From NCBI RefSeq assembly GCF_964340395.1, contig NC_135551.1, positions 434,001 to 498,000 on the forward strand: 64,000 nucleotides of DNA, given 5' to 3'. A program made the translations under genes and the position numbers. Under the pieces are notes generated by a model. That model saw nothing but the letters and a program-made list of their open reading frames with translations. It searched no databases and had not been told where the DNA came from. Shown piece after piece: positions 1-13,345 of the stretch (position 1 is its first letter; each line of letters opens with the position of its first letter). This stretch comes from Glandiceps talaboti. Its lineage: Eukaryota; Hemichordata; Enteropneusta; Spengelidae.

Positions 1-257
1 CCTGGGTTCAGTCATTTGATGTCCTGGGTTCAGTCATTTGATGTCCTGGGTTCAGTCATTTGATGTCCTGGGTTCAGTCATTTGATGTCCTGGGTTCAGT
101 CATATAATGTCCTGGGTCCAGTCATTTAATGTCCTGGGTTCAGTCATTTAATGTCCTGGGTTCAGTCATTTAATGTCCGGGGTTCAGTCATTTAATGTCC
201 GGGGTTCAGTAATTCATTTAATGTCCTGGGTTCAGTCATTTAATGTCCTGGGTTCAG
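1..257. repeat. 22-bp minisatellite (start cut by window)
   Basis: About 12 head-to-tail copies of a 22-bp unit beginning CCTGGGTTCAGTCATTT, with small variants (TTGATGT or TTAATGT ends, CCGGGG for CCTGGG) and one insertion near 208-216. The array is already running at base 1, so its true left end is not visible. No coding content. Confidence 0.95.
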
Positions 258-1842
258 ACATGTTTGAAATGATGTTGAATGTACTCTTTCAGATTTGTCA
301 TTGTCATTTATTTATGACAACTTTGCATCCTTTTTTTCTGCTGAAAATCTGATGTCTGTTTTCCTTTAAAATGATATAATATGCCTGCCTTCTTCATAAA
401 CACAATGTTTAAAGTCTGATTTTGATAATTCTGTAAACTTACTCTATCTGTAACATATTTTTTCTTTAAATGATTAATGCTCATGCCATCATTATGATCA
501 GTTAAAAATCATACTAATCATTGTTAAAAGTGTTACATATCATATCATGGTGTCATTTCAAAGCTATATGTGTATCCTGATAGCTATTGTCATTTCCTAC
601 ATTGTTACAGGAATACCAGTATCATCTGTTTATCTCCTACCTACCTGAGACCCACTACCAAAATTTCTTTTAAAAAAAAAGTTTTAATAGCAACCAACCA
701 ACCAATGCAAGCAGTCAACTCACTGAGTTATCAGTGCATGGAGAGTGAGTGGGTAGCCGGGCAAAGAACTTCCAGAAAAAAAAAAAAACATTGCAAGACA
801 AAAAAACATGATGTCTACAAGATGTGAAGATTCCTCGCAACAATAACTTGGTCTTTGTCTGTGAAGTGTTCAGAAAATCTTCAGCAAAAGTCTCTGGATT
901 TGATTCGTATTTTTGCAATAATTTGGAGCTACTGTGTTATTTTGGTAGTGGGTCCAAGTTTTGTTTGTGTGCTATCAATCTATCTTCTTATCTTTTCAAC
1001 CTTGTATTGCTTCATTCATTCTGTCTGCAGTGTGGTATGTTGTTTACAGCTTCATCTACATACCACATCTATGCACCCACATTAAGGTCATGTTAAAGGT
1101 CAAAGTTCATCATGTTGACCCACTACCATAGTAGCACAGTCTTTCACTATTAAATGCAAGCCTTCTGTGCAATTTATGAGAACGATGTTTTGTAAGTTAT
1201 AATGTGTGTATTCCTTGATCTCCCATCTGAGTTGTAAGTCATCTTGAGTGTGATATTTGAAAATATTCTAGAATGTGAAATAGAAAATGAGAAGTGAAGT
1301 ATGCTATGAAATATAATCATGTAAATATAAACACTGATGTGTCAAAAATGATAATTCCAGTTATCAGACAGACAAAAGATTGTACACTTTGGCCACTAGA
1401 AGTGCTGTTCAAACACAGCTATTGGACCAAAAGTGTTGACCATGATAGTTGAGTACTATAGGCTCCTGTGAAAGAATCATTATTTCCTGGCATTTCATGT
1501 CAAAAGTAGGTTGCATTCTCAACCAGACAATTCTACAAACTTTTAATATAGTAATATTCTTTGATACACAACTCAACTTAGTTACTTTATTCATGTCTAC
1601 CATTCAGCAAAGAATTCAGTTACCAAAACATAGACATAAACACAAGTAACTTGGTTGTGTATCAAAGAACTTTACTATATTATTGAAGTTCCAACCATAT
1701 GAACCTGTTTACTGAGATTCTACAAACTTTGTTTGAAATGACATAATTGAGTTGTTTTAGCCACATTTTGTTGACTTCTTCACGTACCCTACTCTTTCTT
1801 CAAATGTGGGACGCTTTCTTGTGATACTTCTTTTGAAAATGA
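258..1842. other. Unassigned non-coding stretch
   Basis: AT-rich DNA with only short chance open frames and no exon that resembles the intersectin SH3 region expected upstream. A short stretch around 1555-1580 (opening of CTTTGATACACAACTCAACT) is echoed in inverted form near 1650-1672, suggesting a small palindromic repeat. Nothing else recognised. Confidence 0.5.
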
Positions 1843-2724
1843 CTGCCGGGTGGGTAATTGGAGTGTGGCAATATACCAAAATGACTGCCGGGTGGGTAAT
1901 TGGAGTGTGGCAATATACCAAAATGACTGCAGGGTGGGTAATTGGAGTGTGGCAATATACCAAAATGACTGCAGGGTGGGTAATTGGAGTGTGGCAGTAT
2001 ACCAAAATGACTGCAGGGTGGGTAATTGGAGTGTGGTAGTATACCAAAATGACTGCAGGGTGGGTAATTGGAGTGTGGTACTATACCAAAATGACTGCTG
2101 AGTGGGTAATTGGAGTGTGGTAGTATACCAAAATGACTGCAGGGTGGGTAATTGGAGTGTGGTAGTATACCAAAATGACTGCAGGGTGGGTAATTGGAGT
2201 GTGGTAGTATACCAAAATGACTGCAGGGTGGGTAATTGGAGTGTGGTAGTATACCAAAATGACTGCAGGGTGGGTAATTGGAGTGTGGTAGTATACCAAA
2301 ATGACTGCAGGGTGGGTAATTGGAGTGTGGTAGTATACCAAAATGACTGCAGGGTGGGTAATTGGAGTGTGGTAGTATACCAAAATGACTGCAGGGTGGG
2401 TAATTGGAGTGTGGTAGTATACCAAAATGACTGCAGGGTGGGTAATTGGAGTGTGGTACTATACCAAAATGACTGCAGGGTGGGTAATTGGAGTGTGGTA
2501 GTATACCAAAATGACTGCAGGGTGGGTAATTGGAGTGTGGTAGTATACCAAAATGACTGCAGGGTGGGTAATTGGAGTGTGGCATTATACCAAAATGACT
2601 GCCGGGTGGGTAATTGGGGTATGGCAGTATACCAAAATGACTGCCGGGTGGGTAATTGGAGTGTGGCAATATACCAAAATGACTGCAGGGTGGGTAATTG
2701 GAGTGTGGCAGTATACCAAACTAT
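1843..2724. repeat. 42-bp minisatellite, about 21 copies
   Basis: The unit begins AAAATGACTGCAGGGTGGGT and continues for 42 bp to TATACC. Because 42 is a multiple of three, several frames on both strands stay open through the array and would give artificial repeat proteins of 14-residue units. Copies at the two ends carry CCGGG and GGCAATA variants while the centre carries CAGGG and GGTAGTA, the usual pattern of a homogenised core with diverged edges. I see no start context or flanking exon that would make it a gene. Confidence 0.96.
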
Positions 2725-3049
2725 GAATATAACAAATTATTTCCCTTGGTTAGTTCATATAAAATAAAATCCCCTTGCTCTGCCTGCCAGCCTTACCAAA
2801 AATGTTCTGACTTATTGCTATTTTTATTTTGTTGCAATATTCAAATACACATGTTATTAATACAATATATTGGATTAGTCAAAGATAACAATTATTGAGA
2901 AGAAAAAATCCAATGTCAACAACCAGGTAGTAGTCTTGTAAAGCAAGCATCAGACTTCTGTAAGCTGGCAAGTCAGCACATGTTCTTTTCTATTTTTGAC
3001 GATTTTTTTTTTTTGGGGGGGGGGGGGTATTTTTTTAAACAAAATTTAA

Positions 3050-3225
3050 ATATGTGAATGGGCATTGTGACCGACACCATATTGGAAATCAGTCCACTAG
3101 ACTGAAGTAAACAGCCACTTTTCAAAAGACACCATTGACGGCAGACAACAAGCAATGTAATATGCTCTAGAATTATATGCATCATACCCCCTCAACAACA
3201 AGTGTTTGTTCGAAACAGGGTTTCA
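3050..3225 (+). repeat. Dispersed repeat, family F copy
   Basis: The segment with CACTTTTCAAAAGACACCAT and CAGACAACAAGCAATGTAAT recurs near 20300-20390 and, inverted, near 52300-52400, also beside a phrase about ATATTGGAAATCAGTCC. Three diverged copies define a short interspersed repeat of about 150-200 bp. No internal promoter boxes were recognised. Confidence 0.7.
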
Positions 3226-3734
3226 CTAAAAGCAAAACTGCATAGTGGAAGAGCTGAACAACACAACCACTTCTACACATTACAAAAACAAAAGAAAGAA
3301 CAACAACAAAAACAATAAAACAGTGGAGCTATTCTGATCTGTCACTTGGTTTTTTTAGTGACAATGCATTTACAATAGCAAAAATTCTTCCTTTTCTCAA
3401 TGTGACATTTTTTAAAGAAATATTTGTATTTAGGGGTGCAAAATATCTATTAAAAGTAAAATCAATTTTGTAGAATGAGAACTAAAACTCACCACCCCTC
3501 ACCCCCCACCCTCACCCCCAGCCCCCAAAGTGGAAACATTTAGTTTTTTATCCTACATTGAACTATTGATCTTACTCCTAAGTCAAAGATGGTTTGAGTC
3601 AGTCAGGTGAGTTTTAACAATTATAGATGATACTGCTGTATTTAAGAAAACTGCCTTCCCTGTATAAAAGTCAAATAATACTTGTCAGTTGTATCCCATT
3701 GGTTATATTGCAGGTAAATAGTGGTATATATTAC

Positions 3735-3965
3735 TGTGTGTAGTGTTACAGTAGTTGTTCACTGTTAAAGTCTAGTGTTACAGTAGTTGTTCACTGTTAA
3801 AGTCTAGTGTTACAGTAATTGTTCACTGTTAAAGTGTAGTGTTACAGTGTTCACTGTGTAGTGTTACAGTAATTGTTCACTGTTAAAGTGTAGTGTTACA
3901 CTTACAGTAGTTGTTCACTGTTAAAGTGTAGTGTTACACTTACAGTAGGTGTTCACTGTTAAAGC
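3735..3965. repeat. 32-bp minisatellite, about 7 copies
   Basis: Imperfect tandem copies of a unit containing TAGTGTTACAGTAGTTGTTC followed by ACTGTTAAAG. Unit length varies through small deletions and an extra TTACAC. Confidence 0.9.
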
Positions 3966-4439
3966 CAGTTTGATTTCAACACTATAATAGACTTTGTACA
4001 TGTAGAATCTGTGCCTTTACTTTTAAACATTTCTATAAGAAAACCTTGGAAAGTTGCCTTGGGATAACAATAACAAATCTATAAGTCCAGTATGTAATAT
4101 GGCAATATTGCATTTTTTGTTTGTTATAATGTATGTATTTGTACATTCAAAGTACAGCTAGCTGCAAAGAACTCAAGAATCACTTGAGAAGAGTATTATA
4201 CTACATGAGCACTCACGCACATCTTACAGCTCTGTTATAGTCATGATGCATTTTTATGTGTGTGTGTGTGCACGTGCACGTGCACGCTTATATGCTTGCA
4301 TGTGTGCACACACTTGTACAAAGGGTTGCAGGCAAGGATGGCACATTATTATAGTTTAGAATTGACAATAGTTGTATGGACATGAATCTAAAAATGTATG
4401 TGAACCTTGTAGTCAAGGTGTGTGAAAGCTGATACCATA

Positions 4440-5680
4440 CTGTAATTCTGATGACATACTGTTATTATAACGTACTGTTAATCTAATAATGTACTGTTAT
4501 TCTGGTAATGTACTGTTATTCTGATAAAGTACTTATATTATAATATACTGTTATTCTGATCCAACATACTGTTATTCTGATAGCATAGTTATTCCGTTAG
4601 CATACTGTTATTCTGATAGCATACTGGTATTCTGATAACGTACTGGTATTCTGATAGCATACTGTTATTCTTATAACATACTGTTATTCTGATAACATAC
4701 TCTTATTCTGATAACGTACTGGTATTCTGATAATGTACTGTTATTCTGATAACGTACTGTTATTCTGATAACGTACTGGTATTCTGATAGCATACTGTTA
4801 TTCTGATAACGTACTGGTATTCTGATAACGTACTGGTATTCTGATAGCATACTGTTATTCTGATAACGTACTGGTATTCTGATAACGTACTGGTATTCTG
4901 ATAACGTACTGGTATTCTGATAGCATACTGTTATTCTGATAGCATACTGGTATTCTGATAACGTACTGTTAATCTGATAGCGTACTGTTATTCTGATAGC
5001 GTACTGGTATTCTGATAACGTACTGGTATTCTGATAACGTACTGGTATTCTGATAACGTACTATTATTCTGATATACTGTTATTCTGATAACGTACTGTT
5101 ATTCTGATAGCATACTGGTATTCTGATAACGTACTGTTATTCTGATAACGTACTGGTATTCTGATAGCATACTGTTATTCTGATAACGTACTGTTATTCT
5201 GATAACATACTGGTATTCTGATAGCATACTGGTATTCTAATAACGTACTGGTATTCTGATAACGTACTATTATTCTGATAACGTACTGTTATTCTAATAA
5301 CGTACTGGTATTCTGATAACGTACTGGTATTCTGATAACATACTATTATTCTGATAACGTACTGTTATTCTAATAACGTACTGTTATTCTGATAACGTAC
5401 TGTTATTCTGATAACGTACTGGTATTCTGATAACGTACTATTATTCTGATAACGTACTGTTATTCTAATAACGTACTGGTATTCTGATAACGTACTGGTA
5501 TTCTGATAACATACTATTATTCTGATAACGTACTGGTATTCTAATAACGTACTGTTATTCTAATAACGTACTGTTATTCTGATAACGTACTGTTATTCTG
5601 ATAGCATACTGGTATTCTGATAACATGCTGGTATTCTAATAACACCGTGTTATTCTGATAACGTAGTTATTCTGAAAGAA
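4440..5680. repeat. 19-bp minisatellite, over 60 copies
   Basis: The unit is GATAACGTACTGGTATTCT with frequent variants GATAGCATACTGTTATTCT. The variants alternate in irregular blocks over about 1.2 kb, and the left edge (4440-4620) is more diverged than the interior. It is pure tandem repetition with no spacers, so it is not a CRISPR-like array. Confidence 0.96.
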
Positions 5681-6129
5681 GTGTAATAATAATTTAGATA
5701 AATAGTACATTGTATTGTTTTCAATATTGACAGAAATAATGAATTAGGATTAAAAAAGCAGGAGGCACATTCTGCTGTTAACATATTGCAAAATTGATTA
5801 ACTAAAAGAATGGAAACCATGACGACAGAAAGTGTGTACTTAATTTAATATTGGTTTAATCATGACAATACATTTCTTATTGAATGACCAAAGAGCATCA
5901 AGAATGGACAATACAGATAGAAATGTTAACAGTTTTATGTTATTTATAAGAATAAAGAAAGAGCTATTTCAGTCTGAAATGTTATTACTTCTGATAAAGT
6001 GTTCAAGATGCAGTTTTGTCTGCAAATACTGTCCTTTATTATTTAGTAAAATGACTATTCAATGAAAGATAGTAGAAAGACTATGTACAATGTACTCTGG
6101 TGAGACCACTTTAGAAACTTAGACCATTT

Positions 6130-6748
6130 CACTGTACAATATCTTACCCACAACTCTCTCTGATTGGTATGCTTGGAGGTTCCTTATTTTATAACTTTTT
6201 TCAAAAATCCATACTTTTCAACATTTTAAGCATAGTAATTAAGTTTAATTAATATGTAGCAAAAGAACGCTTAGGAATCAAAAATAAAGTACTAAATTTT
6301 GTATAAAAATGAACTAACAACTAAATTAAGCATGTGCTGTGAATAAAACAATTTTCACTGTCAAAGTGTCAATAACTTGGGTAGTCAGTGTGTATGATGA
6401 GTTTTAGTATGTAAATTTCTTTTGTCATACCTATAATCAAATAAATCTATATCTTTGGCAAAGTCATAACAGGTGCATATATTTTCCTTAGTTTCGTCGC
6501 AAATATTCTGCATGTCTTTCAAGAAAATCTGCTAACAAATTCCTAAAATTGCTACTCCTGCAATAAATCACTGATACCAGAACGATGAAAATGGGTATTC
6601 AGAAACTCATCAGTGGCACTTCTACGCTTGCCAAATGGAAAAAATGTTTTTACAAAACCCTATACACTGGTGAGATTTGTCTGACTTCAAGGAGATGATG
6701 TCCAACACTACAAATCAGAGAGAGTTGTGGGTAAAATGTTGTACAGTG
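6130..6748. mobile_element. 619-bp inverted-repeat element (MITE-like)
   Basis: Imperfect terminal inverted repeats of about 45 bp: the left arm starts CACTGTACAATATCTTACCC and the right arm reads, in reverse complement, CACTGTACAACATTTTACCC; both continue with ACAACTCTCTCTGATT. There is no transposase frame. A 17-bp direct repeat (CACTTTAGAAACTTAGA) lies at 6107-6123 and at 6749-6765; the left copy is separated from the element by six bases. The superfamily is not recognised. Confidence 0.7.
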
Positions 6749-7179
6749 CACTTTAGAAACTTAGAAACAAACAACTTATTATTGTGAGATGTTGGCATTA
6801 AGAATGTCTCAACAATGGACATTGATAAAATTGCATGCACCAGAGGATGGATGGTTTAATTTAGTCTATGGCCATCAAATGTTTTATTCGTGTACACTTC
6901 CAATATACATTGTTATGGTCTTTTAGTAAATGTACTATAATTGTATTATGTTGAGTATGGGATAAGTATGTCTACATCACCAAGGCATTGTTCTCAATAT
7001 AATATATACCACAGTTATGGTTTATTTTTTTGTCTGTATTAGTTTGTCACAACTAAATGTACCACTGTTGGAATTTCAGGGATTTTAGTTGAGCTGGGTT
7101 AACCACTCCACAATTTCTACTTCACCATCAGATCTTTCATCCAACTGTTGTAATTTTATGGTTTTTTTCCTTATATTTC

Positions 7180-8060
7180 GCACAACTGAACTGATAAGGT
7201 TCAGTAGTGCTCTAGGCATGGTGTAGTGTCTGACTGTGTGTCTGTCTGTGTATGTATGTGCACAACTTAAACTCAAAAACCATCTGACCGATTGCCTTCA
7301 AGTTGGTATTTGATGGGGACACTACTTTTGGTGTCTAATTGCTCAAATGAAAATGATCGCATCAGAGTTGTGATTTTTGGTCAAAAAACTTAAAACTACA
7401 AAATTTCTGGGATTGGTCTCAAATTTGGTTGGAACATTCTTGGGGGTGTGTTGATTAAGAACACTTCATAACACGATTTCACCAGTGATATGCAAATAAT
7501 TTTTTTCTAAATATATCCTTTTGGCCAAAAAATCTTTCATTTCCAAAAGTAACAGCTGTTGACACCCAATCATGCTCTGATCATGCATGTGAAGTGACTT
7601 TTTACTACTCACAGATAGTCCTAACCTTATCCCTGAACTGAACATTCTTTACTGAGATTATAAACCATGTATTTATTAGTGAGATACATCCATGCTGTAA
7701 CTCGAGTCATGTCAATGAACATAATGCATGTAGTGTAGTCTCCCCAACAATGATATGTTTGTTTTGTTATGCAAATAAACAAGGGCACTCATGAATATTC
7801 ATAAATATTGAAGTCCAGTGGGTTAGAACAGCTGTCTTGACTTCATGGAACGTCCAACACACACCATGTTATGTTTAAGTCTGTTGATTTTAGCGACAAT
7901 AGTATTAAAGATGAATTACAATAAAAGTTGAGATGACTGTTGACAGTCTAGGATTCATGGACAAGTGAACGAAATGAACACCTATACCTAGCATGGATCA
8001 GCATATGGATAAACATTTTTAAGAACTGTACAGTTGTGCCATTGGTGCTATTTTATTTAA
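7180..8060 (+). repeat. Dispersed repeat, family A copy 1
   Basis: Family A starts with an imperfect hairpin (CACAACTGAAC, short loop, GTTCAGTAGTGCT), then a TGTCTGTCTG tract, then a body with CTCAAAAAC and TGAAATTTGGTGGG phrases, and ends near TACAGTTGTGC...CCATTGGTGCTATTTT. This copy shows the whole head-to-tail order with internal deletion. It has no long open frame. Similar copies occur at least eight more times in the window. Confidence 0.75.
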
Positions 8061-8844
8061 TGGTTAGTGTTAAAAAAAAATCTGTGGTTCTGGTTACGCA
8101 CGATTTTAAAATAGGTGGTAGGTAGATTTTTATTTTATATTTTTTTCATGTGTGAGTGTCTAGTTTTCCATTGTTTTCCAAATGATCTCTGTGTTGCTCA
8201 TTTCTTCCTATCATACGTAGAGCCATTACAGATTGGAAGAACAGTTTTAGAGTGTCTTTTTAAGTTGATGGCAGTTTTCACATCCACTATTTCTCATGAG
8301 ACTTCACAATTTTTGCGATTTTATTATTTTTTTCTTGAATATGCGAAAAAAGTTTAGGGTCAGCAGTGAAAACTGAGGTGGCGGTCGTGTAACTGGAACC
8401 AAACAATTATTCTTTTTAGGCCTGAGTAGTAGCCATTCTGTTAGAATTACTCTGATTGGCTGGGCATTTATTTAAGAGATGAGAATGACTATTGGCTGAA
8501 AAGTTGTTATTTGTCACTTCAAATCACATGATGCAAGAAAGACCTTGAAGCGTGTTAAGTTTGTTAAAATTGTATCTACGTATAAGTGTCTGATACTTAT
8601 TGTTTTCAACACCCCAAATATTTAGAGCTTCACATGAAAAGTGAGAAATAGATGGTGCTATAATGAAGTGTTAATCTTTTGGTTGGTTATAGTTCTGAAG
8701 CCAGAGATGGGTGGTATGTTATTATTTTAGAAATATTTAATCATTAAATCATAAGTATTTTACCAATTATATTATGTTGTTTTTACTAGTACCTTGATAA
8801 GGCAGCTCTGTCTAGTACATTATATTCCTAGGAATTCACTTTTT

Positions 8845-9856
8845 AGCACAACTGTCCTGAACTTTTCAGGTTCAGTAGTGCTATAGGGATGGCAAAGTGT
8901 CTGTCTGTCTTTGTGAATGTGTGTATGGATGTGTGTGTGTGTGTGTGTGTGTACACAACTTAAAGTCAAAAGCCACTGGACCAATTGCCATGATATGTGG
9001 TGGGTATATTACTATTATTATTGTTCAAATCGCAATGATCTTAGCACCAGTGTGTGATTTGGGTCAAAAAACTCAAATTCAAAAACTACTGGGCAGATTG
9101 GTCTGAAATTTGGTGAGAACATTCTTTGGTGTTTGGATTAAGAAGTGTTCATGACATGATGATCCCATCAATGATATGCAAATTAGGTATGAAAATGTCT
9201 GTTTGGTCAAAACTTGTAATCTCAAGAACGTTCTTCAGGGTGTTTATATTAAAAATTGTTCATGACATTATGATCCAAAGAGTGATATGCAAATTAGAGC
9301 TAAAAATGTGTCTTTTTGGTCAAAAATCTATAATTCCAAAATAATTGAGTAGACTGGGCTGAAATTGAATGGGGATGTATCTGGGCATCTGTAGATGAAG
9401 CTGTATTTACAACATGATAATCCCATTAGCACTATAAATATTAGGTCTAATAATGTCAATCTTGGTCAAAAACTTCAATCTTGACACTGCATAGTGAATG
9501 GGGTAGAAACTTGGTGGTTATGTTTCTGGAGGCGTTATTCTGCAGTTACTGTTAATTTTTTTTTGGACACAATTGGCCCTAACAACCATGACCACACCCT
9601 TAGTAGCAGTGAAATGATGATGCATATTACAAAGATAACAGGGATGGGTATGTAAGTGAATACAGATGTATGCAAATATCCTTAGCAACTTGACCATGCA
9701 GACAGCAACAGCTAAATGATGGTTTATATTGCAGAGATGAAAATTGGGAAAGGGAAGGTGAGTTAATAAAGATCCAAAAAATATATGCAAATATGCCTAG
9801 CAACAAGACCACATCCATTGCATGAGCCAAATACAGTTGGCCATTGCGCCATTTTT
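8845..9856 (+). repeat. Dispersed repeat, family A copy 2
   Basis: Head hairpin at about 8850-8885 followed by a CTGTCTGTC and TGTG tract. The body contains three diverged tandem modules, each with 'GATATGCAAATTAGG...GGTCAAAA', and the tail has the GCCTAGCAACAAGACC motif. Its end directly abuts the head of copy 3. Confidence 0.75.
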
Positions 9857-10270
9857 AACACGACTGAATGGACAATGTTCAGTAGTGCTATAGGCATGGT
9901 GCAGTGTCTGTTCGTCTGTCTGTGTGTGTGTGTGTGTCTGTGTCTAGTGTCTGTGTCTGTGTATGTGTATGTGTATGTGGATGGCTTAAACTGAAAAACC
10001 ACCAGACCAACTGCCTTGGTATTTGGTGGGAACATTACTTTTGGTGTCTGGTTGGGAAATTGTTCAAAGCAAAATGATCGCATCACGGGTATGTGATTTG
10101 AGTCAAAAACTTATATCTCAAAAAGCACTCAGTAAATGAGACTGAAACTTGGTGAGGTGTTTCTGGAAGTGTTATTCTGCAGATTTCCTTCCAACATTTT
10201 GACACGATTGGCCTTAGCAACCATGACCATGCACCCTTAGCAACAACCAAATAGTATATTTTAATCTAAT
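9857..10270 (+). repeat. Dispersed repeat, family A copy 3
   Basis: Truncated copy: hairpin head AACACGACTGAATG...GTTCAGTAGTGCTATAGG, a CTGTCTGTGTG tract, then the body as far as the AGCAACAACCAAAT motif. It abuts copy 2, so this stretch is a head-to-tail pair. Confidence 0.7.
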
Positions 10271-10489
10271 AACCAATCATTCGTTTTGATGTAGTTGCTT
10301 GTGTAGTTTTTAATTGCAATGTGTAATTTCCATAAGTAATCATTTCGATAACTGGGCAATATCTTTAGAATACAAACTTTAAATTTCAGATAATTTAGTA
10401 CATGCATTTATGCTAAGGACTTGCATGCATCATTTAAAGCTTGATGATGTAACTTATAAGCTAAATGGTTAATGTGCATAATCAATGAT

Positions 10490-11960
10490 TTTGTAGCACA
10501 ACTGAACTGGAGGTTCAGTAGTGCTATAGGCATCACCCGATTGCCATGATATTTGGTGGGTCCATTACCTTGAGTGTCTAGTTGGGAAATTGTTCAAATG
10601 AAAATGATCGCATCAGAAATGTGCATTTTACGTTTCAAAATGTGATTTGTTGTATTACAAAAGGTTTTGACTTCAGCCTGGAAATGCAATTTTCTTGTTT
10701 TATTGATGCAATGAAATCATTAAATCTTTTATGGGCCTACTTCACATATCAATGTCAATGGCGTAAAGGTTAACATCTGTTAAAGGTTGCTTGGTAACCT
10801 AGGCCTGTTTTTAGCACAGCTGAATTAAATCTTAGACACTATGATTAAAACAGGTTCTTATAAATGCACAATCCTTAGGCATTCCAAAAAAACAGTTTGT
10901 ACAAAGAATAAGAAGTCACACATTTTATGGGGAAAGAAAAATAGTCATATCAAGACCTCCATGATCATACTGTGTTTGGCAGGTTAAATTTCCTGCATGT
11001 ACCGATTGCCATGATATTTGATGGGTGTATTACCTTGGGTGTCTAGTTGGGAAATTGTTCAAATCAAAATGATCTTACTACCGGTGTGTGATTTGGGTCG
11101 AAAAATGTAATTTTTGGTCAAAAACTTACTCAAAAACTATTGGGCAGATCGGTCTGAAATTTGGTGGGAACATTCTTAGGGGTGTCTAAGCATTCAAAAA
11201 ATGTATGTACATTTGCCTAGCAACAAGACCACGCCCATAGCAACAGCCAAACGGTGAGGTATTTCACAAAGATAACCACTGGGATTAAAAGACAATTGAA
11301 TAAGCATTCAAAAATGTATGTAAATATGCCTAGCAACAAGACCACACCCATAGCAACAGCCAGATATATTGCAAAGATAACAACAGAGATTAATAGATAA
11401 TTGAATGAACATTCCAAAAATGTATGTAGATTTGCATAGCAACAAGGCCACACCCATAGCAACAGCCAATCAGTTGTGTATTGCACAAAGATAACCATGC
11501 GAATGAATAGACAATTGAATAAACATTCAAAAAAAATGTATGTTATTTGCCTAGCAACAAGACCACGCCAATAGCAACAACCAAATAATCACGTATATTG
11601 CAATGATAACAATAGGAATTGATGGGCAAATGAATAACCACTCAAAAAAATGTATGCAAATATGCCTAGCAACATGACCACGTCCATAGCAACAGCCAAA
11701 TGATCACACATCTTGCAAAAATATCAGACACATTAAAAAAATGTATACAAATGTGCCTAGCAACAAGACCATGCCCATAGCAACAGCCAAGTGATCACAT
11801 ATATTGCAAAGATAACAGGGATAAGTAGACAAATGAATGTATGGATAATCATTCAGCAAATGAACACCTACATGTATACCTAGTATGGATCAGCATATGG
11901 GTTAAACATTTTTAACAACTGTACAGTTGTGCTGCAACGCCATTGGCACTATTTTTTATA
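10490..11960 (+). repeat. Dispersed repeats, family A copies 4 and 5
   Basis: The first copy (head hairpin at 10494-10528) lacks the CTGT tract and is broken near 10640. The second starts inside the body near 10985 and ends at about 11960 with the conserved tail ACAGTTGTGCTGCAACGCC. Between 11200 and 11860 a module of about 110-120 bp with GCCTAGCAACAAGACCACGC is repeated five or six times in tandem. Confidence 0.7.
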
Positions 11961-12215
11961 ATTAGACCATATTTTAACTATGTAAGCTTCAAACTTCATA
12001 CAATTTTGTATCATTAATTTTCCAATTAAGTGGTACATACATCATGTATAATAGCTACAGTTCAGAGGTTTGCATTCCAACAATGTGTGTAGGCCCAAAA
12101 ATCTACAGTTTTGCCCTTACGGCAGGTATTCAGTTTAACTCTGGTTTAAACTGCACTATTGTGCTACAATGCCATTGGTGCTATTTTCTATAGTCTAGTA
12201 TTGATAGTTTGAAAC
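11961..12215. repeat. Family D terminal segment plus a family A tail
   Basis: The stretch to 12155, ending TTTTGCCCTTACGGCAGGTATT, is the inverted counterpart of 39000-39180 (with AATACATCATGTATAAT-type core and GGCCCAAAAATCTAC). It is followed by a second family A tail (GTGCTACAATGCCATTGG), as if family D material had inserted near the end of family A. Confidence 0.6.
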
Positions 12216-13075
12216 AAAATTGATAGGGAAAAATTAGAGGTAGAAAAAATCTCTGTGTTATTTTGATGTGAATTAATTGTAATATTTGTGTGTATACCAG
12301 TATTTATGTATGCAGTATAAGTATTGTGTCATTTCTAATGAGCATCTTACTGAAAACCTGTGATTTAGTCTCCTATTAACTATTAAGATTTAGTCTCCTA
12401 TTAACTTTTAGTGATTTAGTCTCCTATTAACTATTATGATAACATGAACTGGCAGGATCATCCTTATTTCTAAGCCCAGATAAACTGACAGAATCATCTT
12501 GACTAGTAAGCCCAGATTAATTTACAGGATAATCCTTATTACTGAGCCCAGATGTAATTTTTGTCTTCCAATCCCAAAGAGGCTTTGAGATGCTATTGTA
12601 CAAATTTGTGTCACTGTCAGAAGTGTAGATGCTGAGTTTTAGAAATATTGGAAAATTTTGATTTTTTTACTACATCTGCTGTAGAGAAAGAGTAAAATGA
12701 ATTCTAAGTAAATAATAACTTTGAGTATAGATGTAGAATTGACCTAAAGACACGATAGCTATGTAGGTAGACTTCAAGTCTTTAGTTGTAATCAACTAGA
12801 GCCATTCATCCTTGATGTTGTTAATGTTGTCTAGCTGATTTCAGTTCAAACAAAATTTATATGATTTGAGTATTTTTGAATTAGAACTTAAAAGAGTGTT
12901 TTGATATCAGAGTAGCCCAAACCAGGTTCATGTATGTAATAGTGTCAATATCTATGTCTAACTTTGTTCTGTATACAGCAAATTGAGAGAGAAAAGACTT
13001 ACCAGTAAACCTTGAAATGGAATCCCATGCATTATAATTAGTTGACCTGATCACATGTACATCTAGCACCACCTA
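12216..13075. other. Unassigned stretch with short tandem duplications
   Basis: At 12362-12440 a unit of about 28 bp (GATTTAGTCTCCTATTAACT) occurs three times, followed by three loose copies of a CCCAGAT...ATCCTTATT segment. The remainder is AT-rich DNA without recognisable features. Confidence 0.6.
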
Positions 13076-13084
13076 CACCTGACC

Positions 13085-13345
13085 ACATGTACACTTTCCG
13101 GAGGCCGACACCCGACCACTTGCACACTAAGTGCCACCTACACCCAATCACATGCACACTAAGTGCCACCTACACCCAATCACATGCACACTAAGTGCCA
13201 CCTACACCCAATCACATGCACACTAAGTGCCACCTACACCCAATCACATGCACACTAAGTGCCACCTACACCCAATCACATGCACACTAAGTGCCACCTA
13301 CACCCAATCACATGCACACTAAGTGCCACCTACACCCAAGTTTTC
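13085..13345. repeat. 32-bp minisatellite, about 8 copies
   Basis: Near-identical tandem units of CACATGCACACTAAGTGCCA plus CCTACACCCAAT, period exactly 32 bp; the first units, from 13075, are diverged (ACCACATGTACA). Confidence 0.94.

Noticed and set aside
1757-2767. Long open frames on both strands (up to 289 residues) with 14-residue repeats
   Set aside because: They follow directly from a 42-bp tandem unit being a multiple of three; both strands and several frames are open at once, which is a repeat artefact and not a coding signal.
4440-5680. CRISPR-like array
   Set aside because: The 19-bp units run head to tail without unique spacers, and the DNA is eukaryotic.
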